Shown: piece after piece, positions 33,006 through 40,527 of the stretch
Numbering within the stretch: the first letter of the stretch is position 1
How the letters are laid out: each line of letters starts with the position of its first letter
NCBI GenBank assembly: GCA_963715565.1
Contig: OY970256.1
Location: forward strand, 5,580,001-5,644,000
Reading direction: 5' to 3'
DNA from: JACVRN01 sp963715565
GTDB lineage: Bacteria > Acidobacteriota > Blastocatellia > Pyrinomonadales > Pyrinomonadaceae
Length of the DNA stretch: 64,000 nt
Notes under the pieces: model-generated
Seen by the model: the letters and a program-made list of their open reading frames with translations, nothing else
Database searches by the model: none
Told to the model about the DNA's origin: nothing
Translations under genes and position numbers: made by a program

Positions 33006-34355
33006 CTATTTGAAGTAAGATTTCAGGCGAGGTTTAGCGGGAGTCCTCAGAGAGAGTAAATCTTTATGCCGATTCTCTATGATATAGATGAGTCTTTGGT
33101 GCGTGACGCCGAGCAGTCTAGCAGCTTGTGTGACACTACCCTCTGACGTGATAAGCGCCTGCTTTATCAAGTCGCCCTCATAGCGCCGTACTTCTTCAAT
33201 CAGATTTCTCCCGGCAAGGGTTTTTACTTTGCGTGGGCTCAGATGTTCGCCTAATTCTTCCATGAGAATCAGCGCGGCTTTTCCAGCATGGCTCAGTGCG
33301 CCCGCTGCTTGCGCTACTTCGATTGCTTGTTGAAGCGTGGCGTATGCTTGACTGTAGAAGCCTAACCGCGCGAGTGCTGTTCCGTGCGTTATCAATGCCT
33401 CTGCTAATAAATCTTGCTGCCGACTTTTTTCAAGTGCCATGACAGCAGACCGCGCCGCTTTTTCGGCTTCTACATTTCGGCCTTCAGAGAGAAAGACGCA
33501 GGCGCGAGTTTCCTCACATTGCCCGAGAGCGATCTTATCTTTGAGGCCCAACATAATTCGGCGCGCACGCTCTAAGTGTTCGTGTGCTTCATTTAATTTT
33601 TCTGCTTTGAAATAGAGGTAGCCGAGATTGTTTTCGACGTTGGCAAGATAACTGTTATGTCCGGCTTGCTCAAAGTAATAGCTTGCAGCCGCAAACTCTA
33701 CAAAAGCGCGGTCTGTATAATCTTCTCGATTCTTGGACTTGCTCATTTCCATCCACAGATTAGCGAGGTTATTGTGACGGCTGCCCTTTAAGGCGGGATT
33801 AGTAATCGTCTCAAACAAGTCCGCATTATCAAGGAGAATTTCAAGCGCCTCACTAAAACGGCTTTCGGAATACTCTACCATTGCAAGGCGAATCAAAGCT
33901 TTGGCTTTTACCTCATCCTCTGTCTTGAGTTTCGCCAGCACTTCGTTAAGGATGAGACGGGCTTCATCATAATCACCGCTTCGCCAGTAACAGAGAGCAA
34001 GTTCCGTCTGTGCTTCCGCTACCTTCTCGTAGCCGAGCGATTCAAAAGTGGAGATGCTTTCGCTAATGAAGTCCTTTGCCGTTTCTTGCGCGTCTGGAAT
34101 CTGTTGTTTGCTGCCTAGCCATCCGGTCAACACTCCGACCCTTAATAAGACTTCGGCGGCTGTACGCGGCTCTAGTCCTTCAATCTTTGGTCGCTCGCCA
34201 AGACGTTGCCACAACTCACCTATAGCTTGACGCGCTTCCTCATGTTTGCCCTTGTCCTCAAGTTCTTTAGCCAGTTGACAGCGAAGCTCTGCCCGTTGGT
34301 CATGGCTCAATATCGGATTTTCCAGTTGGCGCAAGAGTGAGGATAGTAAAGTCAT
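33006..34355 (-). CDS. TPR-repeat regulator with C-terminal Fis-type helix-turn-helix
   Basis: A 449-residue protein. Residues about 1-375 are tandem TPR-like helical repeats (ELALCYWRSGDYDEARLILN, NLGYLYFKAEKLNEAHEHLE, HGTALARLGFYSQAYATLQQ). Residues about 385-430 form a Fis-type HTH: EEVRRYEGDLIKQALITSEG, SVTQAARLLGVTHQRLIYI. No signal peptide. The layout, a peptide-binding-like TPR superhelix joined to a DNA-binding domain, is analogous to Rap/PlcR-type (RRNPP) regulators, but with the HTH at the opposite end and of another family. It is divergent from a 64-residue exported peptide gene, 175 nt away, with TTGCAAG elements between them. Confidence 0.82.
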   Translation of the reverse strand: MTLLSSLLRQLENPILSHDQRAELRCQLAKELEDKGKHEEARQAIGELWQRLGERPKIEGLEPRTAAEVLLRVGVLTGWLGSKQQIPDAQETAKDFISESISTFESLGYEKVAEAQTELALCYWRSGDYDEARLILNEVLAKLKTEDEVKAKALIRLAMVEYSESRFSEALEILLDNADLFETITNPALKGSRHNNLANLWMEMSKSKNREDYTDRAFVEFAAASYYFEQAGHNSYLANVENNLGYLYFKAEKLNEAHEHLERARRIMLGLKDKIALGQCEETRACVFLSEGRNVEAEKAARSAVMALEKSRQQDLLAEALITHGTALARLGFYSQAYATLQQAIEVAQAAGALSHAGKAALILMEELGEHLSPRKVKTLAGRNLIEEVRRYEGDLIKQALITSEGSVTQAARLLGVTHQRLIYIIENRHKDLLSLRTPAKPRLKSYFK

Positions 34356-34406
34356 GAGAGCTAGACCTTTCTTTGTAGCTGCAAAAAATGCTGCAAATCG
34401 CCCGCC

Positions 34407-34435
34407 ATCATAGACCCCTGTTCGCGCCCTTGCAA
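34407..34435 (-). promoter_or_regulatory. Candidate promoter of the TPR-Fis regulator
   Basis: On the minus strand TTGCAA (34430-34435) and TATGAT (34407-34412) are 17 nt apart, 52 nt upstream of the start codon. The -35 hexamer is itself one of the repeated TTGCAAG elements, so a protein bound there would compete with polymerase; autoregulation is plausible. Confidence 0.5.
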
Positions 34436-34462
34436 GAAAAGTTCAAAGCTGGTCTATTGCTG

Positions 34463-34516
34463 CTTGCAAAAATCTGTGCAAGTGGAGTCATGCGCAAAAT
34501 TTTTTGCAAGTATAAT
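34463..34516 (+). promoter_or_regulatory. Palindromic operator and -10 element of the small-peptide gene
   Basis: CTTGCA-N8-TGCAAG (34463-34482) is a perfect interrupted palindrome. Further TGCAAAA/TTGCAAG copies occur at about 34380-34396, 34430-34436, 34492-34498 and 34504-34510. A perfect TATAAT (34511-34516) follows without a -35 match, which suggests activator-dependent transcription. AGGAG at 34519-34523 serves the ATG at 34531. Confidence 0.6.
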
Positions 34517-34530
34517 CTAGGAGAAGCAAA

Positions 34531-34725
34531 ATGAATAACTTACGGCGATTCTGTGCAGTGCTTATCTTGGCGATGGCACTAGCTTCTGCTGCTCGTGCTG
34601 AAGGGCCAATAAACTGCCCCGGCATTACCCAACAGCCAACGGAACAGACTTCGACAAGCGAGACGGAATACGGAGTGGTAGATGTTTTAACCGGCCTCTT
34701 TGTAACGGCGCTCTCCGTAGTCTAG
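34531..34725 (+). CDS. Small exported peptide precursor
   Basis: A 64-residue protein with a strong signal peptide (NNLRRFCAVLILAMALASA, predicted cleavage after ARA at about 23). The 41-residue mature part begins EGPINCPGITQQ, has one cysteine, a Thr/Ser/Glu-rich middle and a hydrophobic end (VVDVLTGLFVTALSVV). It has an ideal AGGAG ribosome-binding site and a TATAAT box. It is divergent from the TPR-Fis regulator, and the shared region is full of TTGCAAG elements. I infer a secreted signal or surface peptide sensed by or controlled by that regulator. An unmodified bacteriocin-like peptide is the main alternative. Confidence 0.7.
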   Translation: MNNLRRFCAVLILAMALASAARAEGPINCPGITQQPTEQTSTSETEYGVVDVLTGLFVTALSVV

Positions 34726-34815
34726 TTGAAGCGCCTAGTTAGATACGTTCTAAGCTGCCGTGATTACCTCACGCGCGGCTAAGGTGAAGTGTGCTTATTA
34801 TAGATTGGCTGGCGA

Positions 34816-35004
34816 TCAGGCTTTCTTCTTAACGGTTTTCTTCCGCTCTCGCTTCTTCTGATTCCTTCGACGTTCTTTCGCTGCTTCCGCTTCCACGGCG
34901 GCTTTAGGAACTGAGACGACGGAGCGGAACAGCCGGTCGAATTTCTCGAACGGAGTGCCTTCGGGGTCGGGCGGCGCGGGCGATGGTTCGGGCGCGGATT
35001 TCAT
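34816..35004 (-). CDS. Small basic protein downstream of Dam methylase
   Basis: A 62-residue protein: Pro-rich N-terminus, a central amphipathic segment FEKFDRLFRSVVSVPKAAVE, and a Lys/Arg-rich tail. The central motif resembles widespread small antitoxin-like or nucleoid-associated proteins, but I cannot name the family. It starts 5 nt after the methylase stop, so it belongs to the same operon. The basic tail suggests nucleic-acid binding. Confidence 0.6.
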   Translation of the reverse strand: MKSAPEPSPAPPDPEGTPFEKFDRLFRSVVSVPKAAVEAEAAKERRRNQKKRERKKTVKKKA

Positions 35005-35008
35005 AGGC

Positions 35009-35914
35009 TCATAGTACAGGAACTTGCCGGTGAAGGCGACACAAGGGCGGTATCGGGGTCATCTTCTCTGTAAGAAGATCGGTCAGTTTGGGAACCTGCA
35101 AGTCACCGGACAGAAACATCGCTTCAACTCCCTTGTATCTGTCCTGCGCCGTGTAGTGGAGTTGATAGACGATGCGGCGGTGTGCCTCATATAGGCTCTC
35201 TCTAACTGCGGCATAGTCATACGTGACAATCCACGGATTTCTCATATGAGAAATGAAGCTGGCCAGCCTTCGATGGCCTTCAATCGTATAGTCGTTTAGG
35301 TAAAGGTCTTTCCCGTTCTCTATGTAGGGGGGATCGTAAAACGTAAGCGAGTTCGGCCCAAGTCCTAAAACCACTGTCTTCGTGAACTCTAAAGCGTCTA
35401 GCTGATAGAGCCTGATTCGGCTTCGATACCTCGCTATTCTGCGAATACGCTGGATGAGTTCGGGCTTACTGAATCTTGCGTCAAGTTTCCACTCGCCGTC
35501 CTGCTCCTTGCCACCTATCACTCCGCCGTTAAGAATCCCGGAGCGGTTCGTGCGATTGAGGAATAGAGTCGCAAAGCCAAGCTCTTCAAGCGCTGCCGTC
35601 TCTCGGTGCTCATACACGGTGCGCTGCCGATGCCACTCTTCCATAGTGACTTCAACGCGCTCAATCATTCGGCACAGTTCTTCGACAGCGTTCAGAACCA
35701 TGTACCAGAACGCATAGACCGCCCGATTGAGGTCGTTTATGTGAATGACTGAAGCGTACTCTTCAAACAGAAGAGTGAGCGCTACCGACGCGCCGCCTGC
35801 GTATGACTCTGCGTACTCGATATCTTTGAGGTCGTTCGCTTCCAAGAGGCGCATGACGACGGGCGCGAGCCGCCGCTTGCCGCCGGGGTAACGTAGTGGT
35901 GTGAAGTATGGCAT
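35009..35914 (-). CDS. DNA adenine N6-methyltransferase (Dam/M.DpnII-type)
   Basis: A 301-residue class alpha-type N6-adenine methyltransferase of the D12/Dam family. Motif X TPLRYPGGKRRL, the SAM-binding motif I variant YAESYAGGASVALTLL, HINDLNRAVY and catalytic motif IV FYDPPYIENG are all present. The usual length (270-300) is kept. The target could be GATC or another site. No restriction endonuclease lies beside it. Instead it is sandwiched, on one strand with a 42-nt and a 5-nt gap, between a ParB-like protein and a small basic protein. Confidence 0.9.
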   Translation of the reverse strand: MPYFTPLRYPGGKRRLAPVVMRLLEANDLKDIEYAESYAGGASVALTLLFEEYASVIHINDLNRAVYAFWYMVLNAVEELCRMIERVEVTMEEWHRQRTVYEHRETAALEELGFATLFLNRTNRSGILNGGVIGGKEQDGEWKLDARFSKPELIQRIRRIARYRSRIRLYQLDALEFTKTVVLGLGPNSLTFYDPPYIENGKDLYLNDYTIEGHRRLASFISHMRNPWIVTYDYAAVRESLYEAHRRIVYQLHYTAQDRYKGVEAMFLSGDLQVPKLTDLLTEKMTPIPPLCRLHRQVPVL

Positions 35915-35956
35915 TGGAGATCGTATCAGTTTTCGTCTTGCTTGGCCACCATTTTC

Positions 35957-37285
35957 TTACACCGACCAAAGTGCGATGAAGAAGGGCTGCAAGCTGTTCC
36001 ATCCCGCGCGCAAGTCTCCCGGTGCGGGAAAGATGTATTGGTTATGAACGTACTCATTCATAACGGAAAGAGAGGCGGCAAGGTATTTGTCTTTTTCTAC
36101 CGCAACGCGTACCGGTCTAGCTTGCATAATGTTTAACTGGCCACGACTTACTAGGTGATTTGCAACATCCTGAAGTTTCTTCGACAGCTTGTCCGTGGTA
36201 GTCCACGGCAAATTCCAGCGCGTAAGGTATGAGTCGCAGCTTAGTTCTACGAACACTCGGAACAGTACGCTTACGGCGTTTACGTGATGCGTCAAGCTCA
36301 GCCTTCGCAATTCGTTCTCAATGTCTCTGATACGGGCCTCGGTAATGTTCATAACGCAATCGGGAGGAATCAGTTGGTCGCGAGGCTGATTGGCGTTGGC
36401 ACTCGTCGCGCGCTTTGCTTTAGTCTGCGCCCCCTTGTTCTTTGTGGCAGCCTTGCTACTTTTAGCCGCTGGCTTTATAGCGATACCTGCGGGGAGATTA
36501 TCGGCGTACCTTAGCCGGTCTTCTATCGTGTAAATGGCTTTTGTTTTCAGCCTAGTCGGCCCCAGCCGAGTAAGGTCATCCACCACGTACTTGAGCGCCT
36601 TTGCGACACGATTCTCGCTCGCAAGTAATGCCATCTTCCCGTCTTCCAGTTTTACTCCGAGCTTGGCGGCGACCACAGGTGTGTCTAACAATCGTCTGAA
36701 ACTTGCTGCCGGAACCTTTATCCGCTGCTCGTGCGGAATGTCGCCCCGCAGTTCAAGAAAATCTAGTGCCTGCATGTGAAGTCTCAAGGGGCGAGTTCTC
36801 TGATTGAAACGGTCGTTCTCTTGAGAACCCCACGGCGCAACCCCTGCGCCACCTAGTAGCCCGCTGTGGCGTAACTCAATCCAGTGCCGTGCTTCCTCGC
36901 GGTTATTAACCAGCAGACATTCAACCGATTCAATTGGGTTTTGTAGGTATTGCCTGCTTAGTGCCCGCATCTCTGTTAACAGCCCCGGCTCCAAGACCCC
37001 AATCATCCACTCAGGATTTTCCAAACCTCTGAGTGCCACTAACCGCCGATTCCCTTCAAGTACCACATAACGTTCGGAGTCGTCGCTTAGCTTCATAACA
37101 ATTGGAAGTTCAGCAGGGTTCAAGTGGTAGCGAACAATGTCCTTCGCTAGCGCGACTATCTTACGCTGTTGCAACTTCACAATTGCTTGCTGCGCTTGGC
37201 GCTGGCCGAGATTGGGTTTTGGTAAGCGAGGATTCTTGGTGTCTATCTGTAGGGCTGCGAGGGCGATGGGGAATCTATCTGCCAT
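35957..37285 (-). CDS. ParB/sulfiredoxin-fold N-terminal domain protein
   Basis: A 442-residue protein. The N-terminal part (about 1-120) is ParB-like: NPAELPIVMKLSDDSERYVV and the motif LEGNRRLVALRGL. The middle carries helical DNA-binding-type sequence, then a Lys/Ala-rich linker (about 275-300). The C-terminal domain (about 310-442) is unrecognised (ARIRDIENELRRLSLTHHVN, NEYVHNQYIFPAPGDL). ParB-fold proteins can be CTP-dependent clamps, nucleases or primase-like. AAGGGAG precedes the ATG. Forms an operon with the Dam methylase; being plasmid- or island-borne is likely, as it lies beside an IS. Confidence 0.75.
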   Translation of the reverse strand: MADRFPIALAALQIDTKNPRLPKPNLGQRQAQQAIVKLQQRKIVALAKDIVRYHLNPAELPIVMKLSDDSERYVVLEGNRRLVALRGLENPEWMIGVLEPGLLTEMRALSRQYLQNPIESVECLLVNNREEARHWIELRHSGLLGGAGVAPWGSQENDRFNQRTRPLRLHMQALDFLELRGDIPHEQRIKVPAASFRRLLDTPVVAAKLGVKLEDGKMALLASENRVAKALKYVVDDLTRLGPTRLKTKAIYTIEDRLRYADNLPAGIAIKPAAKSSKAATKNKGAQTKAKRATSANANQPRDQLIPPDCVMNITEARIRDIENELRRLSLTHHVNAVSVLFRVFVELSCDSYLTRWNLPWTTTDKLSKKLQDVANHLVSRGQLNIMQARPVRVAVEKDKYLAASLSVMNEYVHNQYIFPAPGDLRAGWNSLQPFFIALWSV

Positions 37286-37361
37286 GCTGGTTACTCCCTT
37301 TTGTGAGAAGTGGAAGAACGGCGAGAGCGCTTACCCCTACCTTGCCGCTTGTGCAACGTCT

Positions 37362-38309
37362 TTAGGTCGTGGGGTGTTCCTCACCGTCCTTGCCCGTCAG
37401 TTCAGAGTAGGTCAGACGACGGCCTATGACGTGTTCGGCTACGATTGAGAACCTTTGACCATCCGTGAGCTTGCGATGGTTAAAACGGAATGACTGCTCA
37501 TCCAGATACCTGAATAGGTGAAACGGCTCGACCGAAACATAAGTTCCTTTGATACCGCGCTTCAACAGGCTCCAGAAGTTGTCAATATTGCACGTATGTA
37601 CGTTGCCGTCAACGTATTTTTCGGCGTGGTTAATGACATTGTGGATATACTCTTGCTCCAATCCTCTATAAGAGCGGAATTCGTCTGTGAAGATTTCCGC
37701 GCCTTGCTCAACGTGGGTCTTAATCTCGCCGTGTAAGGTCTCGCGTGTCGTATCGCCTATGACTTTGGCTCTCACTTTGCCGTTGCGCTCAAGCAACCCC
37801 ATCACGGCGACTTTGCCCACAGCCCCGCGTCCTTTAATCATCGCTTCGCGTTTCTTCTTGTGCATGAAGCGAGCCTTACCGCCGATATAAGTTTCGTCAA
37901 CTTCAATCTGGCCACCAAGCTTCTCTAACGAACCTACACGCATGGCGAGTCTGATTCTTTGGAGCATATGCCAAGCTGACTTTTGAGTGATGCCTATACC
38001 GCGCGCCAGTTCGCATGAGCTAATACCATTCTTGCAATTAGCAATCAGCCAGATTGCCATCATCCACTTGTCTAGGCCAAGCGGCGAGTCCTCAAAGATA
38101 GTTCCGACTTTAAGAGAGAACTTCTGGCGCGGGTGCTTCGTGTAGCACTTCCAGAGGCAAGCCTTCGCTAGATAGGTGACTTTCTCTGAGCCGCACGACG
38201 GGCAACGCACTTTGCCGTCCGGCCAGCGAACAGCTATCATGAATTGATTGCAGTTATCCAAGTCGGCAAAGTATTTGATGGCTTGCTGTAGTGTCTTTGG
38301 GGTCTCCAT
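37362..38309 (-). CDS. IS1595-family (ISXO2-like) transposase
   Basis: A 315-residue full-length transposase. An N-terminal zinc-ribbon (CPSCGSEKVTYL ... ) precedes a helical segment (WLIANCKNGISSCELARGIG) and the ISXO2-like DDE/N catalytic domain: GGQIEVDETYIGGKAR (first Asp), EIFTDEFRSYRGL (second Asp), and HTCNIDNFWSLLKRGIKGTY (Asn/Glu site). All motifs are intact, so it is probably active. ATG 38309 coincides with the predicted transcription start of a TTGACT-N17-TATCTT promoter at 38316-38344, which would make the mRNA nearly leaderless. Confidence 0.92.
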   Translation of the reverse strand: METPKTLQQAIKYFADLDNCNQFMIAVRWPDGKVRCPSCGSEKVTYLAKACLWKCYTKHPRQKFSLKVGTIFEDSPLGLDKWMMAIWLIANCKNGISSCELARGIGITQKSAWHMLQRIRLAMRVGSLEKLGGQIEVDETYIGGKARFMHKKKREAMIKGRGAVGKVAVMGLLERNGKVRAKVIGDTTRETLHGEIKTHVEQGAEIFTDEFRSYRGLEQEYIHNVINHAEKYVDGNVHTCNIDNFWSLLKRGIKGTYVSVEPFHLFRYLDEQSFRFNHRKLTDGQRFSIVAEHVIGRRLTYSELTGKDGEEHPTT

Positions 38310-38695
38310 GCTGTGAAGATAGCACAGAAGGTTTGGTCAGTCAAGTATATAATCACCATATTTATTGCCCAACCCGCAATTATACCCATGAAATTCGTTC
38401 CAATTGATACCGTAGCCAACGCGATGATTAGAACTGACCAGACGGTCAATGGCGCAGATTGATAGACCGCCCAAACGAGGATGGCAATGTTAACTAAGAA
38501 TGAGACGTATATTAGCCCGAATTGTTTTAGGTGTTGCTTAAACCGCCCGCCGTTGCTCTGGTTTAGATTCTTTGGCTGGTTTTCCTCTGGCGCCGGTTTC
38601 GGCTGGCTAATGCGGAATTTGAATAGCGTGTTTAGTATTGGCGCTATCAAGGTGCTAATAATCACTGCAATCGTCAGCCAGTGGTCCATTTTCAT
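38237..38695 (-). pseudogene. Small membrane protein, 3' end replaced by IS DNA
   Basis: A 152-residue frame with three hydrophobic segments (about residues 5-25, 60-80, 85-118). AAGGAG 10 nt before ATG 38695 shows a genuine start. From about residue 118 (IIYLTDQTFCAI) the frame enters the insertion sequence and runs 73 nt into the transposase gene, so the last about 35 residues are not native. The original C-terminus appears lost. No family recognised. Confidence 0.6.
38316..38344 (-). promoter_or_regulatory. Candidate transposase promoter
   Basis: TTGACT (38339-38344) and TATCTT (38316-38321) on the minus strand, 17-nt spacing, directly ahead of the transposase ATG. Confidence 0.4.
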
Positions 38696-38928
38696 GGTTT
38701 CGCTACTCCTTGTATTGGTGGAGAAAGAATCATTCTGTCCAAAAGGAAGGCTCTAACCCGAGTTCGTAGATGCTCTGAATGAGGCAGCAAATGTTATGAC
38801 AGAGAACCTTGCAAAGCAATTCATTAGTCTGCGCCACTTGAGATTACTATGGAGCGGGACTGTTCCAACTCCCTGTAGTATTCCGCCACGGGTTTGTGTG
38901 AAGTTTGAGATTGAGGACGTTCATATCG

Positions 38929-39279
38929 TTACGTACGAGCAAAACGCACTTGCGTCTCGGTGACGACGACAAAACGGTCGGCTAACCTGTCAATATGATT
39001 TTCAAGTAAGCGCCGGAGAATAGCTATCTTGTTCGAGTCGCGTTGATTGTCAAGGCGCATAAAAATAACGCCCCGGTGCAGGCGTCTCTGGCGGTAAACC
39101 ATCTCTCCGAAATCTTTATCAACGGTAATCAATATCCAATTCTCCGTATAAGCCTTTTCCAGTATCTGATCGTCATCCATCCCGTGCGCCTCATTGAAGA
39201 CGGAAAAGACCTCGTGCTGCTCGCTGCGCAGCCAACGCGCCACCGCAGGGCCTGTACATTCGTCCACGAGGAAGCGCAT
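38929..39279 (-). CDS. DUF5615/PIN-like toxin
   Basis: A 116-residue PIN-like (Mut7-C type) protein: FLVDECTGPAVARWLRSEQH with the first acidic pair, AHGMDDDQILEKAYTENW, and ITVDKDFGEMVY with the third acidic group. These acidic residues would coordinate metal for RNA cleavage. It starts directly after the stop of the DUF433 gene and is the last gene of a three-gene toxin-antitoxin operon. Function is by family; no activity is known for this copy. Confidence 0.82.
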   Translation of the reverse strand: MRFLVDECTGPAVARWLRSEQHEVFSVFNEAHGMDDDQILEKAYTENWILITVDKDFGEMVYRQRRLHRGVIFMRLDNQRDSNKIAILRRLLENHIDRLADRFVVVTETQVRFART

Positions 39280-39528
39280 CTATCTCACTTCTGTTAACAG
39301 TGGCATAAAGTCTGTGTCTTCCAGCGATCTTGACGCGAACAATAAACAAGCCTGTATGTCCTCCGGCTTCAACCCCTCGTACTCTGCCAGGATTTCTTCC
39401 ATAGGCGCGCCGTGCGCCAGCAAATTGAGAATGTATTCGACGGTCAGCCGCGTCCCCCTGATAACCGGCTTGCCGACCATCACCTTCTTGTCCACAGTTA
39501 TGCGTTCAAGCAGTTGTTCGTCCGTCAT
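39280..39528 (-). CDS. DUF433 antitoxin
   Basis: An 82-residue DUF433 protein with the family signature ITVDKKVMVGKPVIRGTRLT, VEYILNLLAHGAPMEEILAE and YEGLKPEDIQACLLFA. DUF433 genes are the usual partners of DUF5615 PIN-like toxins and contain a small helix-turn-helix. It overlaps the upstream gene by 4 nt (ATGA) and its stop touches the toxin start. Confidence 0.85.
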   Translation of the reverse strand: MTDEQLLERITVDKKVMVGKPVIRGTRLTVEYILNLLAHGAPMEEILAEYEGLKPEDIQACLLFASRSLEDTDFMPLLTEVR

Positions 39529-39755
39529 GACCTATCTCCTTTCAACGGCTTTCGCTCTCCGCTAAGGTAGAGGTCAATATTCTCGGAGAAATCAGAGGGA
39601 CCTTCGATGCGTATGCGCTTCAATCGAGACATGAGGGTGGGTTTGGAAGATGGGGGGGGTGACTGTGTAAATCTTCTGACAATTTGATACAGCTCCGCCA
39701 GACGCTCCTCCGGCACTTTCTCAATCTCGGATTTGATTTCTTCCTTGGTCGCCAT
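39525..39755 (-). CDS. VapB-like small protein, first gene of the TA operon
   Basis: A 76-residue protein. The N-terminus EEIKSEIEKVPEERLAELYQ resembles DUF2281-type antitoxins. The C-terminus RIEGPSDFSENIDLYLSGER resembles the toxin-binding tail of antitoxins paired with VapC/PIN toxins. It overlaps the DUF433 gene by 4 nt, so translation is coupled. A second antitoxin in front of a DUF433/DUF5615 pair is unusual. Confidence 0.7.
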   Translation of the reverse strand: MATKEEIKSEIEKVPEERLAELYQIVRRFTQSPPPSSKPTLMSRLKRIRIEGPSDFSENIDLYLSGERKPLKGDRS

Positions 39756-39839
39756 AGCCCTACTTTAACCGAATTACAGGCTCGATTAAAAGCTTTGCGC
39801 TCTTTCTTGTGGCGCGAGTACGCGCGCGAATGTTTCCTT

Positions 39840-40039
39840 AGAAGCTGATTGAAAAGTCCCGTAGGGACTTCATGTTTATAGCTAACACGCATTTCCCGGA
39901 ATCAAGCTCCGTAGGAGCGCAATGTTCCGCCTCCGTGACATGCCGCTCCTACGGAGCTTGATTCTTGATTCGTTGCGAGAGAGCTATAAACATCCGGCTC
40001 CTATGGAGCTACACAATCAGGACTTTTCAAATAGCTTCT
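39840..40039. mobile_element. MITE/REP-like nested palindromic element
   Basis: About 200 nt with three nested inverted repeats. Outer arms are GAAGCTGATTGAAAAGTCC and GGACTTTTCAAATAGCTTC (39841-39859, 40020-40038). Middle arms are GTTTATAGCT/AGCTATAAAC. An inner perfect 21-nt repeat lies at 39899-39919 and 39944-39964, with core GCTCCGTAGGAGC. No coding sequence. It touches the stop codon of the gene ending at 40039. The layout fits a miniature element mobilised in trans, or a RAYT-associated REP cluster. Confidence 0.75.
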
Positions 40040-40488
40040 TACTTGTTTGAGGACTGCTTTTTTCGCGGGAGCATCGCGGCCAGCATCTCGAAGGAGTCGT
40101 GGACGGCGCTGTAGGATTCTTTTAATTGTGCGTCTGTGCCGGATTCGGCGTCGCGGCGGAAGCGTGTGAGGGCGTCGTTGAAGCGGTTGAGTTCGGTGCG
40201 GAAGTCGGCGTGGTATTTTTCGTCGACGCCTGCGGGGATGCCGAGCTTGATGATGGCGTCGCCGCGCGTGGCAAGCTCGCGTGCCTGTGTGCGTATGCGT
40301 TTGAAATCTCCCTGCGGGAGGGCTTCGTGCTCAAGTGGATGGAGGATGTCGTGGAATAACTCGTATTCTTTGACGCTCCAGCCCTGGTCCGTGTGGTTAA
40401 TGACGAGCGCGCCGCGTGCGTGCGCGGCGTAGGACAATAGAAGGGTGGCTGTGGCCGCGAGGATTGCGGCCAGTAGAGTTCGCTTCAA
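40039..40488 (-). CDS. Secreted helical protein (cytochrome c'-like fold without heme motif)
   Basis: A 149-residue protein with a signal peptide (RTLLAAILAATATLLLSYAA, cleavage about 25). The mature part looks like a four-helix bundle (VKEYELFHDILHPLEHEALP, AQLKESYSAVHDSFEMLAAM). It has no CXXCH, so it is not a covalently bound c-type cytochrome, but several histidines could bind metal. Start TTG 40488. It lies 39 nt downstream of the diheme cytochrome gene and is probably co-transcribed with it. Confidence 0.7.
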   Translation of the reverse strand: MKRTLLAAILAATATLLLSYAAHARGALVINHTDQGWSVKEYELFHDILHPLEHEALPQGDFKRIRTQARELATRGDAIIKLGIPAGVDEKYHADFRTELNRFNDALTRFRRDAESGTDAQLKESYSAVHDSFEMLAAMLPRKKQSSNK

Positions 40489-40527
40489 TGCTCTCAGGTT
40501 TCCTTTCGTCTCGGACGAGCGTTTGTT

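Larger units (their letters stand above)
37300..38345. mobile_element. IS1595-type insertion sequence, boundaries approximate
   Basis: The transposase gene plus flanks. The right boundary lies close to 38340, where the reading frame of the membrane protein gene is disrupted; the left lies between 37286 and 37360, ahead of the ParB-like gene. I could not find terminal inverted repeats or a target duplication by eye, so the ends are estimates. Confidence 0.55.

Noticed and set aside
38796..38963. 55-codon plus-strand frame between the TA operon and the IS-truncated gene
   Set aside because: No ribosome-binding site or family; overlaps the toxin gene 3' end. Could be a remnant, but nothing supports it.
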